Origin: Knufia peltigerae
Taxonomy: Eukaryota > Ascomycota > Eurotiomycetes > Chaetothyriales > Trichomeriaceae
Direction of reading: 5' to 3'
NCBI GenBank assembly: GCA_030247855.1
Contig: JAPDRN010000118.1
Coordinates: forward strand, 40,627-104,626
Length of the DNA stretch: 64,000 bases
Shown here: piece after piece, positions 34,001 to 43,777 of the stretch
How the letters are laid out: each line of letters begins with the position of its first letter
Numbering within the stretch: the first letter of the stretch is position 1
Translations under genes and position numbers: made by a program
Notes under the pieces: model-generated
Seen by the model: the letters and a program-made list of their open reading frames with translations, nothing else
Told to the model about the DNA's origin: nothing
Database searches by the model: none

Positions 34001-34246
34001 GGCTATGGCTTCGATCCGGGAGCCATTAATGCCGCGACCGGAGCAAACAAGTCATCACCGATGTCGAATGGGTCGACCACTCCCAAGCCTACGACTCATG
34101 GCGACCTTAATGACATTGACATGAAGTTTGTGGAGGGTCATTGGAAAGGCGAGATCAAGGTGATTCGAAATCCGACCCCCAAAGGGAGAACGGGGGTCGT
34201 GGACATGTATGGGAACTATTTTGAAAAGGGTTATTTGTATCCCTGA
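31001..34246 (+). CDS. Large F-box-like / leucine-rich-repeat protein
   Basis: Single exon of 1081 aa. Residues about 14-55 look like an F-box (EAWPIIAPYIPSSDLCSACLVSRKWYSIF), which would recruit a target to an SCF ubiquitin ligase. Residues about 110-370 hold degenerate leucine-rich repeats (YLPNLQSLVV, FPSLVYLDLSYTS, LPDLQVLKLRGVGL, VRLLDIRDNLLTD, LTHLYISGNRL). A long disordered region rich in Ser, Pro, Glu and His follows, with another helical block near residues 640-730. The end has a coiled, charged segment (AAWRRERKKAYEEELSRY) and a distinctive last block, EGHWKGEIKVIRNP with YFEKGYLYP. I recognise the architecture but no named orthologue. The short C-terminal block is probably a conserved functional piece. 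Confidence 0.82.
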   Translation: MKPDVPPSYESAISREAWPIIAPYIPSSDLCSACLVSRKWYSIFVPFLWGDPASHFGIANDAVYVALTRFKRILRKARPSVRSLTHTLHLPPALSEIYGGPNPTWLRDVLEYLPNLQSLVVTKLPFFDHHSLNALRLTSSGRTRPSGEDDELPTYGLKLLLASSEPNTTSSALAGALPRFPSLVYLDLSYTSPARDAAVLAALLWLPDLQVLKLRGVGLKDGEAEVLANAIGIKVRLLDIRDNLLTDMAVRSLMQACFLPSDASTRGNLNLEDWPVGMAPGPDFFSLDTLRSEELDHELLKQLTKPLTGRLAFEDIPHRGLTHLYISGNRLSVEGLSSLLKSERLHILDGGSVDTVKTIARTQSLSSPTGYIDEVRFPGAEKLIPVLAKSASKNLTYLRVDHALVTAKLEGSHGSIKHKAASAASAESVKSQSVAAELSSEERHIVEAPAPAHYAVELPDNGPIFELDATPAQPRQELIGDVMYFALSPPVGEKPHESSPVEEKQSPIRGEGPFAPEVVNDKDHHNNEAEDHGNTTESEVSDETGTHSTTRSLFSPVSPISNHGTFQPLVAPSAKTKHMPTHLPLIKEPSETTPESPAVQPDATLSPLPTPTSHRQAQIETLLAKRPMQPSKPQLGSQVNQMVFSNLRSLHPSLLPNLRTLILTDVPTTTSKSSGVLENLKSFIAACADESALSRLLARTDYSLPPGRARHMAELEQARALFALRTIILEMEQPAVKTVDAQRGWQHSRQDITMSKSSTGDMDSENLWSAAANDFSFFGEEGEEHDECGIYEHDPEKYFPTAHFDDKIVLTSGDGHDDSGSNSPHGSVNQGWGAGTGTLSPFSMNLGGRSAGTIRSPRNLPLGRNRRSSNEPHSRPHSGAGSGTWDPRELLSEVQGGPVSPKFLNGHIQSAQRRMAPPPTSHPKQVEPDNESEEEQVDVVAELAAWRRERKKAYEEELSRYRSSRAGGHSRGPSQNGQSYGNGIANNNTGSDSMDVPRGYGYGFDPGAINAATGANKSSPMSNGSTTPKPTTHGDLNDIDMKFVEGHWKGEIKVIRNPTPKGRTGVVDMYGNYFEKGYLYP

Positions 34247-35485
34247 CGACGTCGACCGACCAGATGTTTGGGAAATCTACCTACCCAAGATACCCACCTC
34301 GAAGAGAAAGGAGAAGCAAGCAGCTATAATACCCCCCATATACAGATTGTTGATTTTATGTCAAATGACCATGTTGGACCTACAGGGAGAATGAATTGTA
34401 TACCCTATATATGATGATTACTTTACACTGGTAGCTCCGTTGTCTGATCAAGGCAGGAACAGGTTGCGTCAAGAGTATCATGTAAGGAGAGGCCTTCGAC
34501 ATCCCCGCTCATATGATTTGAGGACGAATTGATCCTCCTTTCAATGACCTAGGAACGTATTTGCAAACTGTTGAGGAATTGCGTCTGTCTCAAAGATTTG
34601 CCAATGCTGATGGAACACACGAGGGTCCTTGACATCATCACGGCGGTCCAAATTACCCCCGGAACTCACTACTTGGTCGACGACGCTGCTGTATATATAT
34701 GGTACAGTTATATTACACTGACACCCCCAAGCCGTCGTCTTTTTCTCGCCCCCTTTTTCAACTTATCCGAACGCCGCTTTGGACCATCCAATCTCCTCCC
34801 TCCCTTGACTGCTTCCTTCCGTTCCCTTGCACTCTCTCTTGACTCTCCTCCCCGCTCTCTACTGCCCCCTCTTCGCTTCACATGAAAGGTGCTTTACTGA
34901 TAAATCGTACAAGAGGTTGGTCGTCCAAAAACATTCCTTTCTCCGCGAACGCCACTGTGATGCCGACCTTTGTGTGAAATCACACTCGGCGCTTTCCACC
35001 TTGCCTCACTGTCCCTTGACCGCTTTTTGTAATGCCCAAACCACCTTCCGGAGCCACTTTGTCCCGGTCAGGCGTAGAAATGACGAAAATTACTTCTTTG
35101 TCGACCGTACGCATCCAAACACATTATCTTGGCAGGAGGTGACGAATCAGGTTTGGATTTCTCAGGGCGAACCTGAGAAAGCCACCACCATCCAATGCGA
35201 TAGAACAAATGACAGGGGTATGCAGTGCGAAAGACAAGATGTATCTCTGGGGATGTCTGCGACCAGTGCGAATATGGCGTTGATTAACCATATAAGAGCA
35301 AGGCCAACCCGTCACCTTTTCTTCTACGTTTCCTCAGTCTCACAATCGACTGTGTCAGAAGAACTTCTTCACCCGAGCCAAAGTCTTCAACCAAGTGCTT
35401 ACGTGGTTTTATATATTTCCTCTTGGGCCCTAGAGAGGCTGAGTCCATCACTTTTCTACACGAAGTCACTCCCTTCGTGGTGAAA
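34247..35485. other. Intergenic region, 1.24 kb
   Basis: No supported gene. TATATATA at 34691-34698 and CATATAAGAG at 35289-35298 are TATA-like. Long CT-rich stretches at 34735-34880 look like a leader for the downstream zinc-cluster gene. Confidence 0.55.
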
Positions 35486-37165
35486 ATGCAGCGCCCTCCC
35501 AGGAAGTTACACTATTTGAAATGCCACCAATGCCGCAAGGATCGTCAAAAGGTATGTCGGCACATTTGGCCGTCCAGGCGCCAGATATTTTTGCTGCTGA
35601 ACAATCAACCCTAGTGCACCCCTACCGATCGCTGTTGGCCTTCTCGGAAATGTGACCGCTGCATCAAGTTCTCTTATCCTTGCTCGCCAAATGTCACCGC
35701 TCGCGGCGAAGCGGCAAGGCCTCTGAAACCCCCCGAGATCCCTCAAGGGAAACAGCCGGCCTCACTTGACTTCAACCTAGAGAATCACGACTTCGGTGCC
35801 GACTACACGGCAGCTCAACCTGGTCGATCAAGTCTTCATAATATGGAGAACCCATCTAGCGACACTAGTCAAGACTATCCCGGAACGTCATCTATCGAAG
35901 GTGCTTTTGCCGAGACGTTTGCCCCAGGTCGTGTCAACGCCAGTTGCACAATTTTCTTCTCCCAATTGAAACTTTCAAGGTGGAATCTTACGACTTGTTG
36001 CATGGCCCTCGAGTCTCTGGCGCCTGAGGATACGTTGAACAGGTTGCTTCTTGGCAAAGCGTCTGTGCTCGGAGAAGCCACTGCAATCGAGCTGCAGAAC
36101 AGGCTTCTCCAACGTGAAGGCCTTGTCGCTTCAAGTTTTGTCCGAGATGTACGTATTCGACAAGAGATGGCTAAAGGGAGCAGTCGAGATAAAGCTGTGA
36201 GAACTATCACTGCAGGCGAGGTTTCCCATCTACTAACATCAGGGACGACAAAAGGCAAGAGTCAGTCAGCACTGAAGGACATCATCGCCGCCGCTCGTCG
36301 TATTCGAGAAGGAGACAGGTGGAGGGAGCTAGTTGAAGTGTTTGGTGCTCGCGAGGTGCTCCTCGTTGACGCATATCACGCCAAATGCCGTTTTCGATTT
36401 GGGAAATTGAGCGAATGTGACATTCACACCGAGTTTGGGGATGTGAAAAACCTCGAGTGTTGCCCAGAAAGCCAACCTTCTTTCAGCATTGACAGAATCG
36501 TGAAGAAAGGGACCGATGAAATTTTTGCGACGCTCAAGGCGATACTGCTGACACCTGAGCTTCAAATGCAGGTGACTCTTCGGCGGTTGAGCGGGCTCAC
36601 CCCTGTGATTCACCGCCTTTTCGGACCTGACAAGATAGACCGTTTCCTTGCTGTCTACAGTGGGCTATCTCCTTTTCTGGATGTGAAGCTCAATCTCGGT
36701 GAACACGACTCTGACTGGTTTCAGAAGTACACGTTCTGTCCTGAAGGTTTGGAAGAAGCAAAACCCTTCGACGCCGAACTTTTGCTCTCAGTGATCTCAT
36801 CCAAGTTCGAAGACGCCGTAAAAGAAGCAAAACTCTCCAGTCCGGGCCTTTTGCATTCAGAGATGTCTTCGAAGATCGAAGACGCGCTCGGATATGTCAG
36901 CTTTCAAACTGCTTCTGAGTCCGATGACGGGTCTGACGTGTGGGATTTTCGCGATGACGACGCTAGCGATGAGGACACTAGTGAGGACGACTATGAGAAC
37001 GATGGCGACGAAGAGGACGACGAAAAGGGCGACGGAAAAGGCGATGACAAAAATGACGGCGATCCGGACGAGTTTTCTGGTATCAATGAAGAAGATTTCG
37101 GCTTCGATCAGGATTTCTGTATTCACTTCCAGAACAGCGACGCATTTGCTTCATTTTCACTCTAG
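35486..37165 (+). CDS. Zn2Cys6-like protein with acidic C-terminus
   Basis: Exons are 35486..35551 and 35615..37165, joined across a 63-base intron, giving 538 aa. The splice creates a zinc cluster: Cys13-x2-Cys16-x6-Cys23-x11-Cys35-x2-Cys38-x6-Cys45, with an extra Cys29 in the long loop. The basic RKDRQK between Cys16 and Cys23 fits DNA contact. I do not see the usual fungal TF middle-homology region. Residues about 95-410 are a helical domain I cannot name (about 15 kDa of it around the ITAGEVSHLLTSG and LKDIIAAARRIREGD segments). The last 90 residues are strongly Asp/Glu-rich and could activate transcription. Likely a lineage-restricted regulator; its role is unknown. Confidence 0.75.
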
Positions 37166-37475
37166 CCGGGAGGATGACCCAAAGCACATCGGGTTCCTGG
37201 CTCCCCAAAAACAACCAAAACTCCCTCTTTTTTCTGAAAAAGAGAAAAAGAATGCCAATCTCTTGGTTGAGTGCTCGAGGTTGCAGTCGTTGCCCTTTGG
37301 CAGGTAATTTCAGGCCATGGAGCGACAGCAAGTTTCCGCAGCTTCAACAGCAAATGATGGGAAGAGCTGTCCATTCTTGCTGGATTCGAAGCAGGCGCTC
37401 ATTCTTGTCCTCAGTGAAGACAAGTAAGGTTCGGAGGTTCGGAACGGGTCATACGATTTTCTCACTGTCGACTGC

Positions 37476-37521
37476 GCTGGGAGATACAGTTGATGGCGAA
37501 CAACCTGCGCCATCTCCCAGC
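37476..37521. repeat. Inverted repeat / stem-loop
   Basis: GCTGGGAGAT (37476-37485) is perfectly complementary to ATCTCCCAGC (37512-37521). Inside, GATGGCG (37492-37498) can pair with CGCCATC (37510-37516), extending the stem. It lies between converging genes and could act in 3'-end formation. Confidence 0.75.
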
Positions 37522-38079
37522 AAGATCCATTGCGCCCAAGAAGAGACTATGAACGGGAAAAGTGCCTCGTACGGATCGGACCTTCTGAACGAAAGAGTTT
37601 GAACGTACACTCTTTGATGCGGCGATCGGGGGTGCTAGGTTATCGGGTGAAAAGCAATCACTTGACATGATCGTCGAGTCCTTGATTGATATATTTGTAG
37701 TCCGGGGAAAGCGAAGAGTTGGTATCATGATCAAGCAGTAAACTTTCGAAGACATGTTCACCTCAGAGTTTTGAAGAAGCAGACGAAGACATTTCTGTCC
37801 CAAATTATACATCTGGCAGTAGAACAGGAAATGCCAGAAAAGGCTCTGGCAACCCGAATTGAAAACCGGATGTTAAAAGGAGCCTTCGGCCTCCACGAGG
37901 GCCTAAAGACGACCCTTGGGAGTCTAAATGGCCCTTCTAGATATTCGGGGCGTACATATAGTATATATATTTCGTATCTCTAGCCAGTGCCTCGTATCAT
38001 ATTTCGTTTAGAAAAAGCCAAAAAGAAAAATTCATCCTCATGAGTAAAGCCCGGTCGAGTCCGCACGGTTCCCGTTTCA

Positions 38080-38107
38080 GAGAAAGAGAAAGAGAAAGAG
38101 AAAGGGA
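38080..38107. repeat. (GAGAAA)n microsatellite
   Basis: Four tandem purine hexamers about 200 bases downstream of the VPS4 stop. Confidence 0.85.
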
Positions 38108-38298
38108 AACCAAAACCCCCGGCAATATTCCGAGTGAAAGAAAAAAGCACCTCCTTTGAAACGCCATTGCTCATGCAAAATCAGGCACATCCTATACGCG
38201 CACACAGCTTCCTCATAAATCGTCTCTTGCTTTTCTTTTTACTGTGGCTGGGGGGCCGGAGTTTGCCCTGCCCCAAAACCCCTCCAACGGTTACTGCT

Positions 38299-39723
38299 CT
38301 ATGCTCCTTCACTACCAAACTCTGCCGTCCAGTCCGCGTTTCGTTTCAGATCGTCACCGGACACGGTCGGTCTGGAACCCTTGATGGCCCGGATGAAGTC
38401 CTTGACGGTCAAGGGGGGTTCGAGCAGTTGCTCCGAGTCGACTTCCATCCAGGTCATCTCCATGGCTCCTGAATCACCGGGAGAGCAAGGGGTGAGTTTT
38501 TCGCCACCATCTACTTGGACCTGTTTGTTTTTGTTAGTCGAATGGGTGGTGGTCTCGTGAAGGTTTAGGACATGTGGGCTTTTGCCTGATCAAGGGCGAA
38601 CGGGCCCAGATAGATGGCTTGGTAGACGTACCTTTTTATAATGGGTTGCAGTCTGAATCTTTCTGACGGGTTGCATCAGGGCGTCTTGTACCGCTATGCT
38701 GATATCACTTCCGGAGTAACCTTCACTGAGATCGGCCAGGGCCTTGTAATCTTGTTGTGTCATTTCACATTTCGTGTCGCCGACGGCGAGCTCAAACATT
38801 CTCATCCGCGCCGGCTTGTCGGGCAAGGAAATGTGCACTCTGCGTTGGAAACGTCGGCGGATGGCCGCGTCGAGTTGCCAGGGGATGTTTGTGGCGCCTA
38901 GAATCAATACACCTTTCGAGTCTTTGCCTACACCGTCCATCTGGACCAGAAGTTCCGTCTTGATACGTCTCGACGCCTCGGACTCGCCTTCTCCTCTGGG
39001 ACCGCACAGGGCGTCGACCTCGTCGATGAAGATGATTGCCGGTTTATTTTCTCTCGCCATGTTGAACAGCTGCTTCACCAGTCGCTCCGATTCACCCATC
39101 CACTTACTCACCAGGTCGGAAGAGCTCACGCTGAAAAATGTGCTGTTGGCCTCGGTCGCGACGGCTTTGGCCAGGTACGATTTACCAGTCCCGGGAGGAC
39201 CGTAGAGTAATATGCCCTTCCACGGTTGTCTTTTCCCCTGGAACAAATGAGGGAACTTGATGGGTAAGATGACGGCCTCTTTCAGTGCCTCCTTCGCGGC
39301 GTCCAACCCCGCCACGTCCTCCCACTTCACGTTCGGTTTGTCCGTCAGGATGGCCCCCGTCAGTTGACCCCGTAGCTTCTTGCTGTCGGCATCTTCTTCG
39401 TCCTTGTCGCCGCCGGCTTCGCCCTTGCCTGCCCCGTTGACCGCTTTGCCGTTGACGCCCATCGCCGCCGGTTTCTTTCGATTACTCGGGTCGTTGGCTT
39501 GTATGTGCGCCTTCAGTTTCTCCACTCGGTCCATGTACTCCCCAGCCTTCGCCCGTATCATTTCTTTTGATTTCGGGTTCTTCTCCCATTTCAAGGCGAG
39601 CATGAAGAGTTCCAGAGCCGCATAGTATTGTTGGTATGCTTGTTCATAAGACCCTGCGGTGTCTAGTTCGATGGCCTTTTTGACCGTGTCGATTGCGCGG
39701 CCGAGAAAGTCGGTGTTCGACAT
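38299..39723 (-). CDS. VPS4: Vacuolar protein sorting ATPase VPS4
   Basis: AAA ATPase that disassembles ESCRT-III in multivesicular-body sorting, membrane scission and nuclear-pore surveillance. Exons are 39723..38632 and 38520..38299, joined across a 111-base intron, giving 437 aa. The N-terminal MIT domain (residues 1-75) starts DFLGRAIDTVKKAIELD. A linker rich in Gly, Lys, Asp and Glu follows. The AAA cassette has Walker A GPPGTGKS (175-182), Walker B IIFIDEVD (230-237) and arginine fingers in DAAIRRRFQRR. The second exon supplies the Vps4 C-terminal helix (EPPLTVKDFIRAIKGSRPTVS, DLKRNADWTAEFG). Length and all motifs match yeast Vps4. Confidence 0.97.
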
Positions 39724-40210
39724 GGTGGGCTAAGGAACTCTGGGTGGGCGCAGAGGGGGAGGATGTGTGTGTCGTCGAAAAAACGAGGGTGTGTCTGTGT
39801 GTGTGAGGTTGGTCGGTGATGTGATGCTAGACGTAAACAAGCGCCCGTGGTTTGGCTGCCTTGGGATATTCGCTCAGGCAGTGGTGGCTTTATTCTCTCG
39901 CAGGCGGGCTTCCTTTTCACAAAGGATTACAGGTTGACTGAGGATAAGTCAACGACAACTCTGTCTTGGTCAAAAAGACATCTAGATAATCACTGTACTT
40001 TATTCGTGCTAGACTTAGAGTAGGTAAAGGTGGGAGATATGGAGAGGGACATGATAGATGGTTCGGGGGCGGCATTTGCCCCGCGACAAATCGAATGGCC
40101 GCGCTAAATAAACATCTTTCCAGGCCTACAGTGTTCCATACTAACATCTTCTCTGCACCCTGACAAAGCTTTTGCAAATACATATCCCCATTTCCCCTGC
40201 TCGAGACGCC
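39724..40210. promoter_or_regulatory. Divergent promoter between VPS4 and prefoldin 6
   Basis: 487 bases between outward-facing genes. A GT-rich patch at 39762-39825 lies just upstream of VPS4. No further site recognised. Confidence 0.6.
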
Positions 40211-40648
40211 ATGGAAGAGGATAAAAACAAGTTACAGACCTTGTCGGAGGCTCTGCAAAAGTTGCAAGACGGTAAGGCACACAGTCTATTTTCCTCGTTC
40301 ACTCTGGGCTTTTCTGATTCAGGTGGGCATCTAGATCTACAGACTACGATCGAAGCGCGACAGAAACTTGAAGCCCAACAACAGGAAAACAAGGCTGTTC
40401 AGAAAGAGTTTGCATCTTTGAGCGATGAGGCTGGCATTTACAAGCTTGTTGGCCCCGTTTTGCTGAAGCAGGACAGAACTGAAGCCGTGGGTGCAGTGGA
40501 TGGTCGACTGGAATTTATCAGCAAAGAGATCAACCGGACCGAAGGCAGAATCAGAGAACTACAGGATGGTGCTGAGAAAAAGAGAGTAGCATTGCTACAA
40601 TTGCAGCAAAACCTCCAGATGGCGGCGCAGGAACAAGCGAGCGGTTGA
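40211..40648 (+). CDS. YKE2: Prefoldin subunit 6
   Basis: Beta-type subunit of the hexameric prefoldin that delivers nascent actin and tubulin to TRiC/CCT. Exons are 40211..40271 and 40335..40648, joined across a 63-base intron (GTAAGG to TAG), giving 124 aa. The acceptor at CATCTAG rather than the earlier TTCAG is chosen because it gives the family sequence LQKLQDDLQTTIEARQKLEAQ. Two coiled-coil arms flank the beta hairpin EAGIYKLVGPVLLKQDRTEA, diagnostic of prefoldin 6. CCT7, its client chaperonin, lies 14 kb away; that is probably coincidence. Confidence 0.94.
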   Translation: MEEDKNKLQTLSEALQKLQDGKAHSLFSSFTLGFSDSGGHLDLQTTIEARQKLEAQQQENKAVQKEFASLSDEAGIYKLVGPVLLKQDRTEAVGAVDGRLEFISKEINRTEGRIRELQDGAEKKRVALLQLQQNLQMAAQEQASG

Positions 40649-41505
40649 AAATACTTCGACTGACTACGAATACGCCTTCTCTAGTACGGCGCACACTGTA
40701 TGCCTCAAGGACAACATTTCGGACGGTGCCTGGATCTCTGAACCAGTCCCGCAGTCAACTTGCTCACCTGGATCAGTCGCACAAGGCCGTCACAGTAGGT
40801 TATGGCTAGATGTGCTTGGGTCAGGGCGCGATGACTCGTTGTAGCCTCCGGGCACGAATGCCGGCGTTTTTGGCTACTATCAAAGCCGCTCATCGCTTCT
40901 ACTATTACCAGAATGGCCCCGGAAGTGAAAGGCTTAGGCGGCCTTGAGAATGGCTTACCTATCAAGTCCGCGAGGGACTTTGAGTGGTACAGATAAAGGC
41001 TGGACATCAGACAGGTATTCTGCTACGGAGTAATACTTCCTGTCATGGAACATTTATGAGAAGGTCAAGGACTGTATCCCTCTTGTACAATTCTCGTCGA
41101 GATCGCTTCGCAGTCATGATGACGATACATAGCTACGGGCGAGGAAGGGCCAACGCGGGATAGCACCAGACATACCCTATGGAAACTAACTTCCCCTGTG
41201 TCTATCAATCAAAATATGTTCAATTGTCAAATGAACATTAAAGCAATCTACAAGTCATTTAGCTGTTCGTCGTCATGTCTTTATTTTTTAGCCCATCCCG
41301 CTATAAACGAGGCTGAAGCTCGACAACAAGGCTGAACTCGCCCCCCGCGCTATTGGCCGAACGCCAAATCTTCTTCGCTTAAAGTTTTTTTTACTTGATC
41401 GACATCCGACCACAAGCCATTTAAATAGATCTACTTCGTAGAAGATCTTGAGGGTTATGTTGATAACCTTCTCTCCCCCCAACACATTCAGCACAACTAC
41501 ACAAA
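40649..41505. other. Intergenic region between prefoldin 6 and NOP9
   Basis: 857 bases with no supported gene. One TACGGAGTA copy is at 41034, and a TATAAA at 41302-41307 lies about 200 bases before the NOP9 start. Confidence 0.6.
41034..41042 (+). repeat. TACGGAGTA intergenic motif, copy 3
   Basis: Exact match, 386 bases after the prefoldin 6 stop. Confidence 0.8.
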
Positions 41506-43623
41506 ATGCCTCGCGAAAACAAAAAGCGTGGTCGTCGCGAAGAGGCCAAAAACAAACGAAAATACGAGGAAGGCGATTCACAGAATTCAAAACGGTTCAA
41601 AGCCAACGAACAATTTGGGGATGAACAAGTCGACCACTTCGATGTCAGAGGGAATGCTGGTGACGAGTTCATAAGTTTTGGGGCTCCTCATGATCACGGG
41701 CACCAAGAGTTACTGGAAGAGGATCAATTTCATGGCCTTCTCGACCCCGAAGAACAGGAATACTACTCGAATGTGAATAGCAAAATCGTCGCGAATGACT
41801 TCGAGTCGGACGAAGACCGCGCAACCTTCATCGAGGCGGTGTATCGAGAAACAGACGGCAAAGAACTCAAGGTCGCCTCTAGCCAGTCTTGTTCGAGATA
41901 CCTGGAGAAAATCATCATGCTGTCAACATCCGAGCAGCAGCGAAGACTTTTTAACAAATTCCTCGGCAATCTCACGTATCTTGTCCGCCACCGATTCGGA
42001 AGCCACTGTTGTGAGACTCTTTTCTTGGAAACGGCAAAGCGACTTGGCGAGCATCAGCGGGAAAGTGATGACGATTCAGACTTACCTACGATCGAGCAAT
42101 TATTCTTACAGGCCGCAGAAGAGTTCAGGCCCAATCTTGGATTTCTTCTGACGGAAAAATTTGCTTCTCACACCCTTCGAGTGCTATTTTTAGTTTTGTC
42201 AGGGGAGCCGTTGGACGACGAATCCACCAAGACGATTCTTGCCAGCAAGAAGAAGGAAAAACTGGAAGCGCCGGTGCCGAAGGCGTCTGCAGACGGCAAT
42301 ACTAGCTCCAAACGGCGGGTACCCAAGTCTTTCAGCAAGGAGCTCGCAAAATCCATCGAGGGCTCGGTCTCTTCAATTGACACTACATATCTCAGAGCAC
42401 TAGCGACGCATCCTACTGGAAACCCGGTGTTGCAACTGCTGTTGAGACTGGAACTCACCTTGTACGGGAAACAGCATCAGTCAGAGAAGATGTCAGTGTT
42501 CAAGAAATTGTTACCTGACGAAGATCTGGAAGAGGAGTCTGAGAGCGCAAAGTTCATCTCCGGGCTACTATACGACCCAGTCGGTTCTCACCTGGTGGAA
42601 ATTCTGGTCCTGCACGTACCCGGAAAGACCTTCAAGAAACTCTACAAGAACGTTCTGAAGTCGCGACTTAACAGCATGGTCAAGAACGAGACGGCAAGCT
42701 ATGTCGCGATCAAGGTTTTGGAACGACTAGGCAAGGATGACCTACAGGAGGCGAAGCAGATGATCTTGACCGAGTTACCCACCTTGATAATGCGACGAAG
42801 ATTAGGCATCATCAAGGTTCTAGTAGAACGATGTACAGTGCGCCACGTCGATCTGAAAGACGTCGCTGAGATCATTGAATCCGGATTGGAAGGTGACAAG
42901 ACAACATTCCTGCCGAGACTACTGGGGTTGGACAGGTCGAAGGATTCAACTGGAGCGGAAGCCGACGTTGGACGAAAGCCAGCCACCCCGGCACAAAAGG
43001 CAGACGTACACGCCTCGCTACTCGCTCAGGCAATGTTACAAAACCCATCCGCACGACAACCCATCCACGACAGTCTACTGGCACTCGACGCTTCATTTCT
43101 GGCCCAGATGTGCAAGGACCCAGCTGCCTCGCGACTCATCCAGGCTGCACTTGCCCCCAGCGATGCAAACGCTCAATTCCGCCGACAGTTCATCCCTCGC
43201 TTCTTTGGTCACATTGTCGACGTCGCTCAGAGTCTCAGTGGCTCGTACGTAGTAGACGCCCTCTGGTCGGCAACTGACGGGTTGTTCTTCCTCAAGGAGA
43301 AAATCGCCAAGGAACTCGCAGATGACGCCAGCCAGCTGAGAGAGTCGACGGTCGGCAAGAACGTTTGGAGAAACTGGGCCATGGACATGTATTCGAGACG
43401 GCCTGGCGAATGGCGGGCTTTGGCAAAGGGACAGACCAAGACCGATGGATATGAAGCCGATGGTGGATCCAAGGAAGAAAGGAACGGACAACAACAGCAG
43501 CAGAAGAAGAAAAAGTCAGGACTCGAGCTCGCGCGGGAAAGGTATACACAGAAACAGATGCACGGAGCAAAGCAAAAGACTCCTGCGACGTCTGCGAATG
43601 CCATTGTGCGTACGAATGCGTAG
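41506..43623 (+). CDS. NOP9: Nucleolar pumilio-repeat protein NOP9
   Basis: RNA-binding factor of the 90S pre-ribosome, needed for 18S rRNA maturation, where it protects pre-rRNA from early cleavage. Single exon of 705 aa from the ATG at 41506. The N-terminus is a basic nuclear-localisation region (KKRGRREEAKNKRKYE). Pumilio-like repeats span about residues 95-600, for example CSRYLEKIIM, VRHRFGSHCCETLF, FASHTLRVLFLVLSG, YDPVGSHLVEILVLHV and NETASYVAIKVLERL. A long Lys/Ser-rich insert (about 245-285) sits between repeats, as in fungal Nop9. The C-terminal tail is Gln/Lys-rich (NGQQQQQKKKKSG) and basic. Repeat arrangement, length and tail favour NOP9 over PUF6. Confidence 0.92.
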   Translation: MPRENKKRGRREEAKNKRKYEEGDSQNSKRFKANEQFGDEQVDHFDVRGNAGDEFISFGAPHDHGHQELLEEDQFHGLLDPEEQEYYSNVNSKIVANDFESDEDRATFIEAVYRETDGKELKVASSQSCSRYLEKIIMLSTSEQQRRLFNKFLGNLTYLVRHRFGSHCCETLFLETAKRLGEHQRESDDDSDLPTIEQLFLQAAEEFRPNLGFLLTEKFASHTLRVLFLVLSGEPLDDESTKTILASKKKEKLEAPVPKASADGNTSSKRRVPKSFSKELAKSIEGSVSSIDTTYLRALATHPTGNPVLQLLLRLELTLYGKQHQSEKMSVFKKLLPDEDLEEESESAKFISGLLYDPVGSHLVEILVLHVPGKTFKKLYKNVLKSRLNSMVKNETASYVAIKVLERLGKDDLQEAKQMILTELPTLIMRRRLGIIKVLVERCTVRHVDLKDVAEIIESGLEGDKTTFLPRLLGLDRSKDSTGAEADVGRKPATPAQKADVHASLLAQAMLQNPSARQPIHDSLLALDASFLAQMCKDPAASRLIQAALAPSDANAQFRRQFIPRFFGHIVDVAQSLSGSYVVDALWSATDGLFFLKEKIAKELADDASQLRESTVGKNVWRNWAMDMYSRRPGEWRALAKGQTKTDGYEADGGSKEERNGQQQQQKKKKSGLELARERYTQKQMHGAKQKTPATSANAIVRTNA

Positions 43624-43666
43624 GAGCATACTATTCAGTTCATGCAAAGTAGTATCGAGTCGTCGG

Positions 43667-43675
43667 TACGGAGTA
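43667..43675 (+). repeat. TACGGAGTA intergenic motif, copy 4
   Basis: Exact match 44 bases after the NOP9 stop, in the sense direction. Confidence 0.8.
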
Positions 43676-43750
43676 CATGGTAGTCTATGTAGATATCTCG
43701 GCAAGGCTAGACTCTCCTTGACCCTTATTTACAGCCTGACAGCCTGGTGG

Positions 43751-43764
43751 GTACAGTACTGTAC
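43751..43764. repeat. Perfect 14-base palindrome GTACAGTACTGTAC
   Basis: The sequence equals its own reverse complement. It lies 5 bases before an inverted TACGGAGTA copy. Confidence 0.9.
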
Positions 43765-43768
43765 AAGG

Positions 43769-43777
43769 TACTCCGTA
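43769..43777 (-). repeat. TACGGAGTA intergenic motif, copy 5 (inverted)
   Basis: Reads TACTCCGTA on the plus strand. Confidence 0.8.

Larger units (their letters stand above)
37166..38298. other. Convergent intergenic region, 1.13 kb
   Basis: It lies between the stops of a plus-strand and a minus-strand gene. A 142-codon plus-strand ORF (37174-37602) is unlike any family I know. An imperfect 14-bp stem lies at 37476-37521, a GAGAAA microsatellite at 38080-38107 and a TATATA run near 37958. Confidence 0.55.

Noticed and set aside
37174..37602. 142-codon ORF just after the zinc-cluster gene
   Set aside because: Begins 9 bases after the stop in presumed 3' UTR, has no family resemblance and contains a stem-loop.
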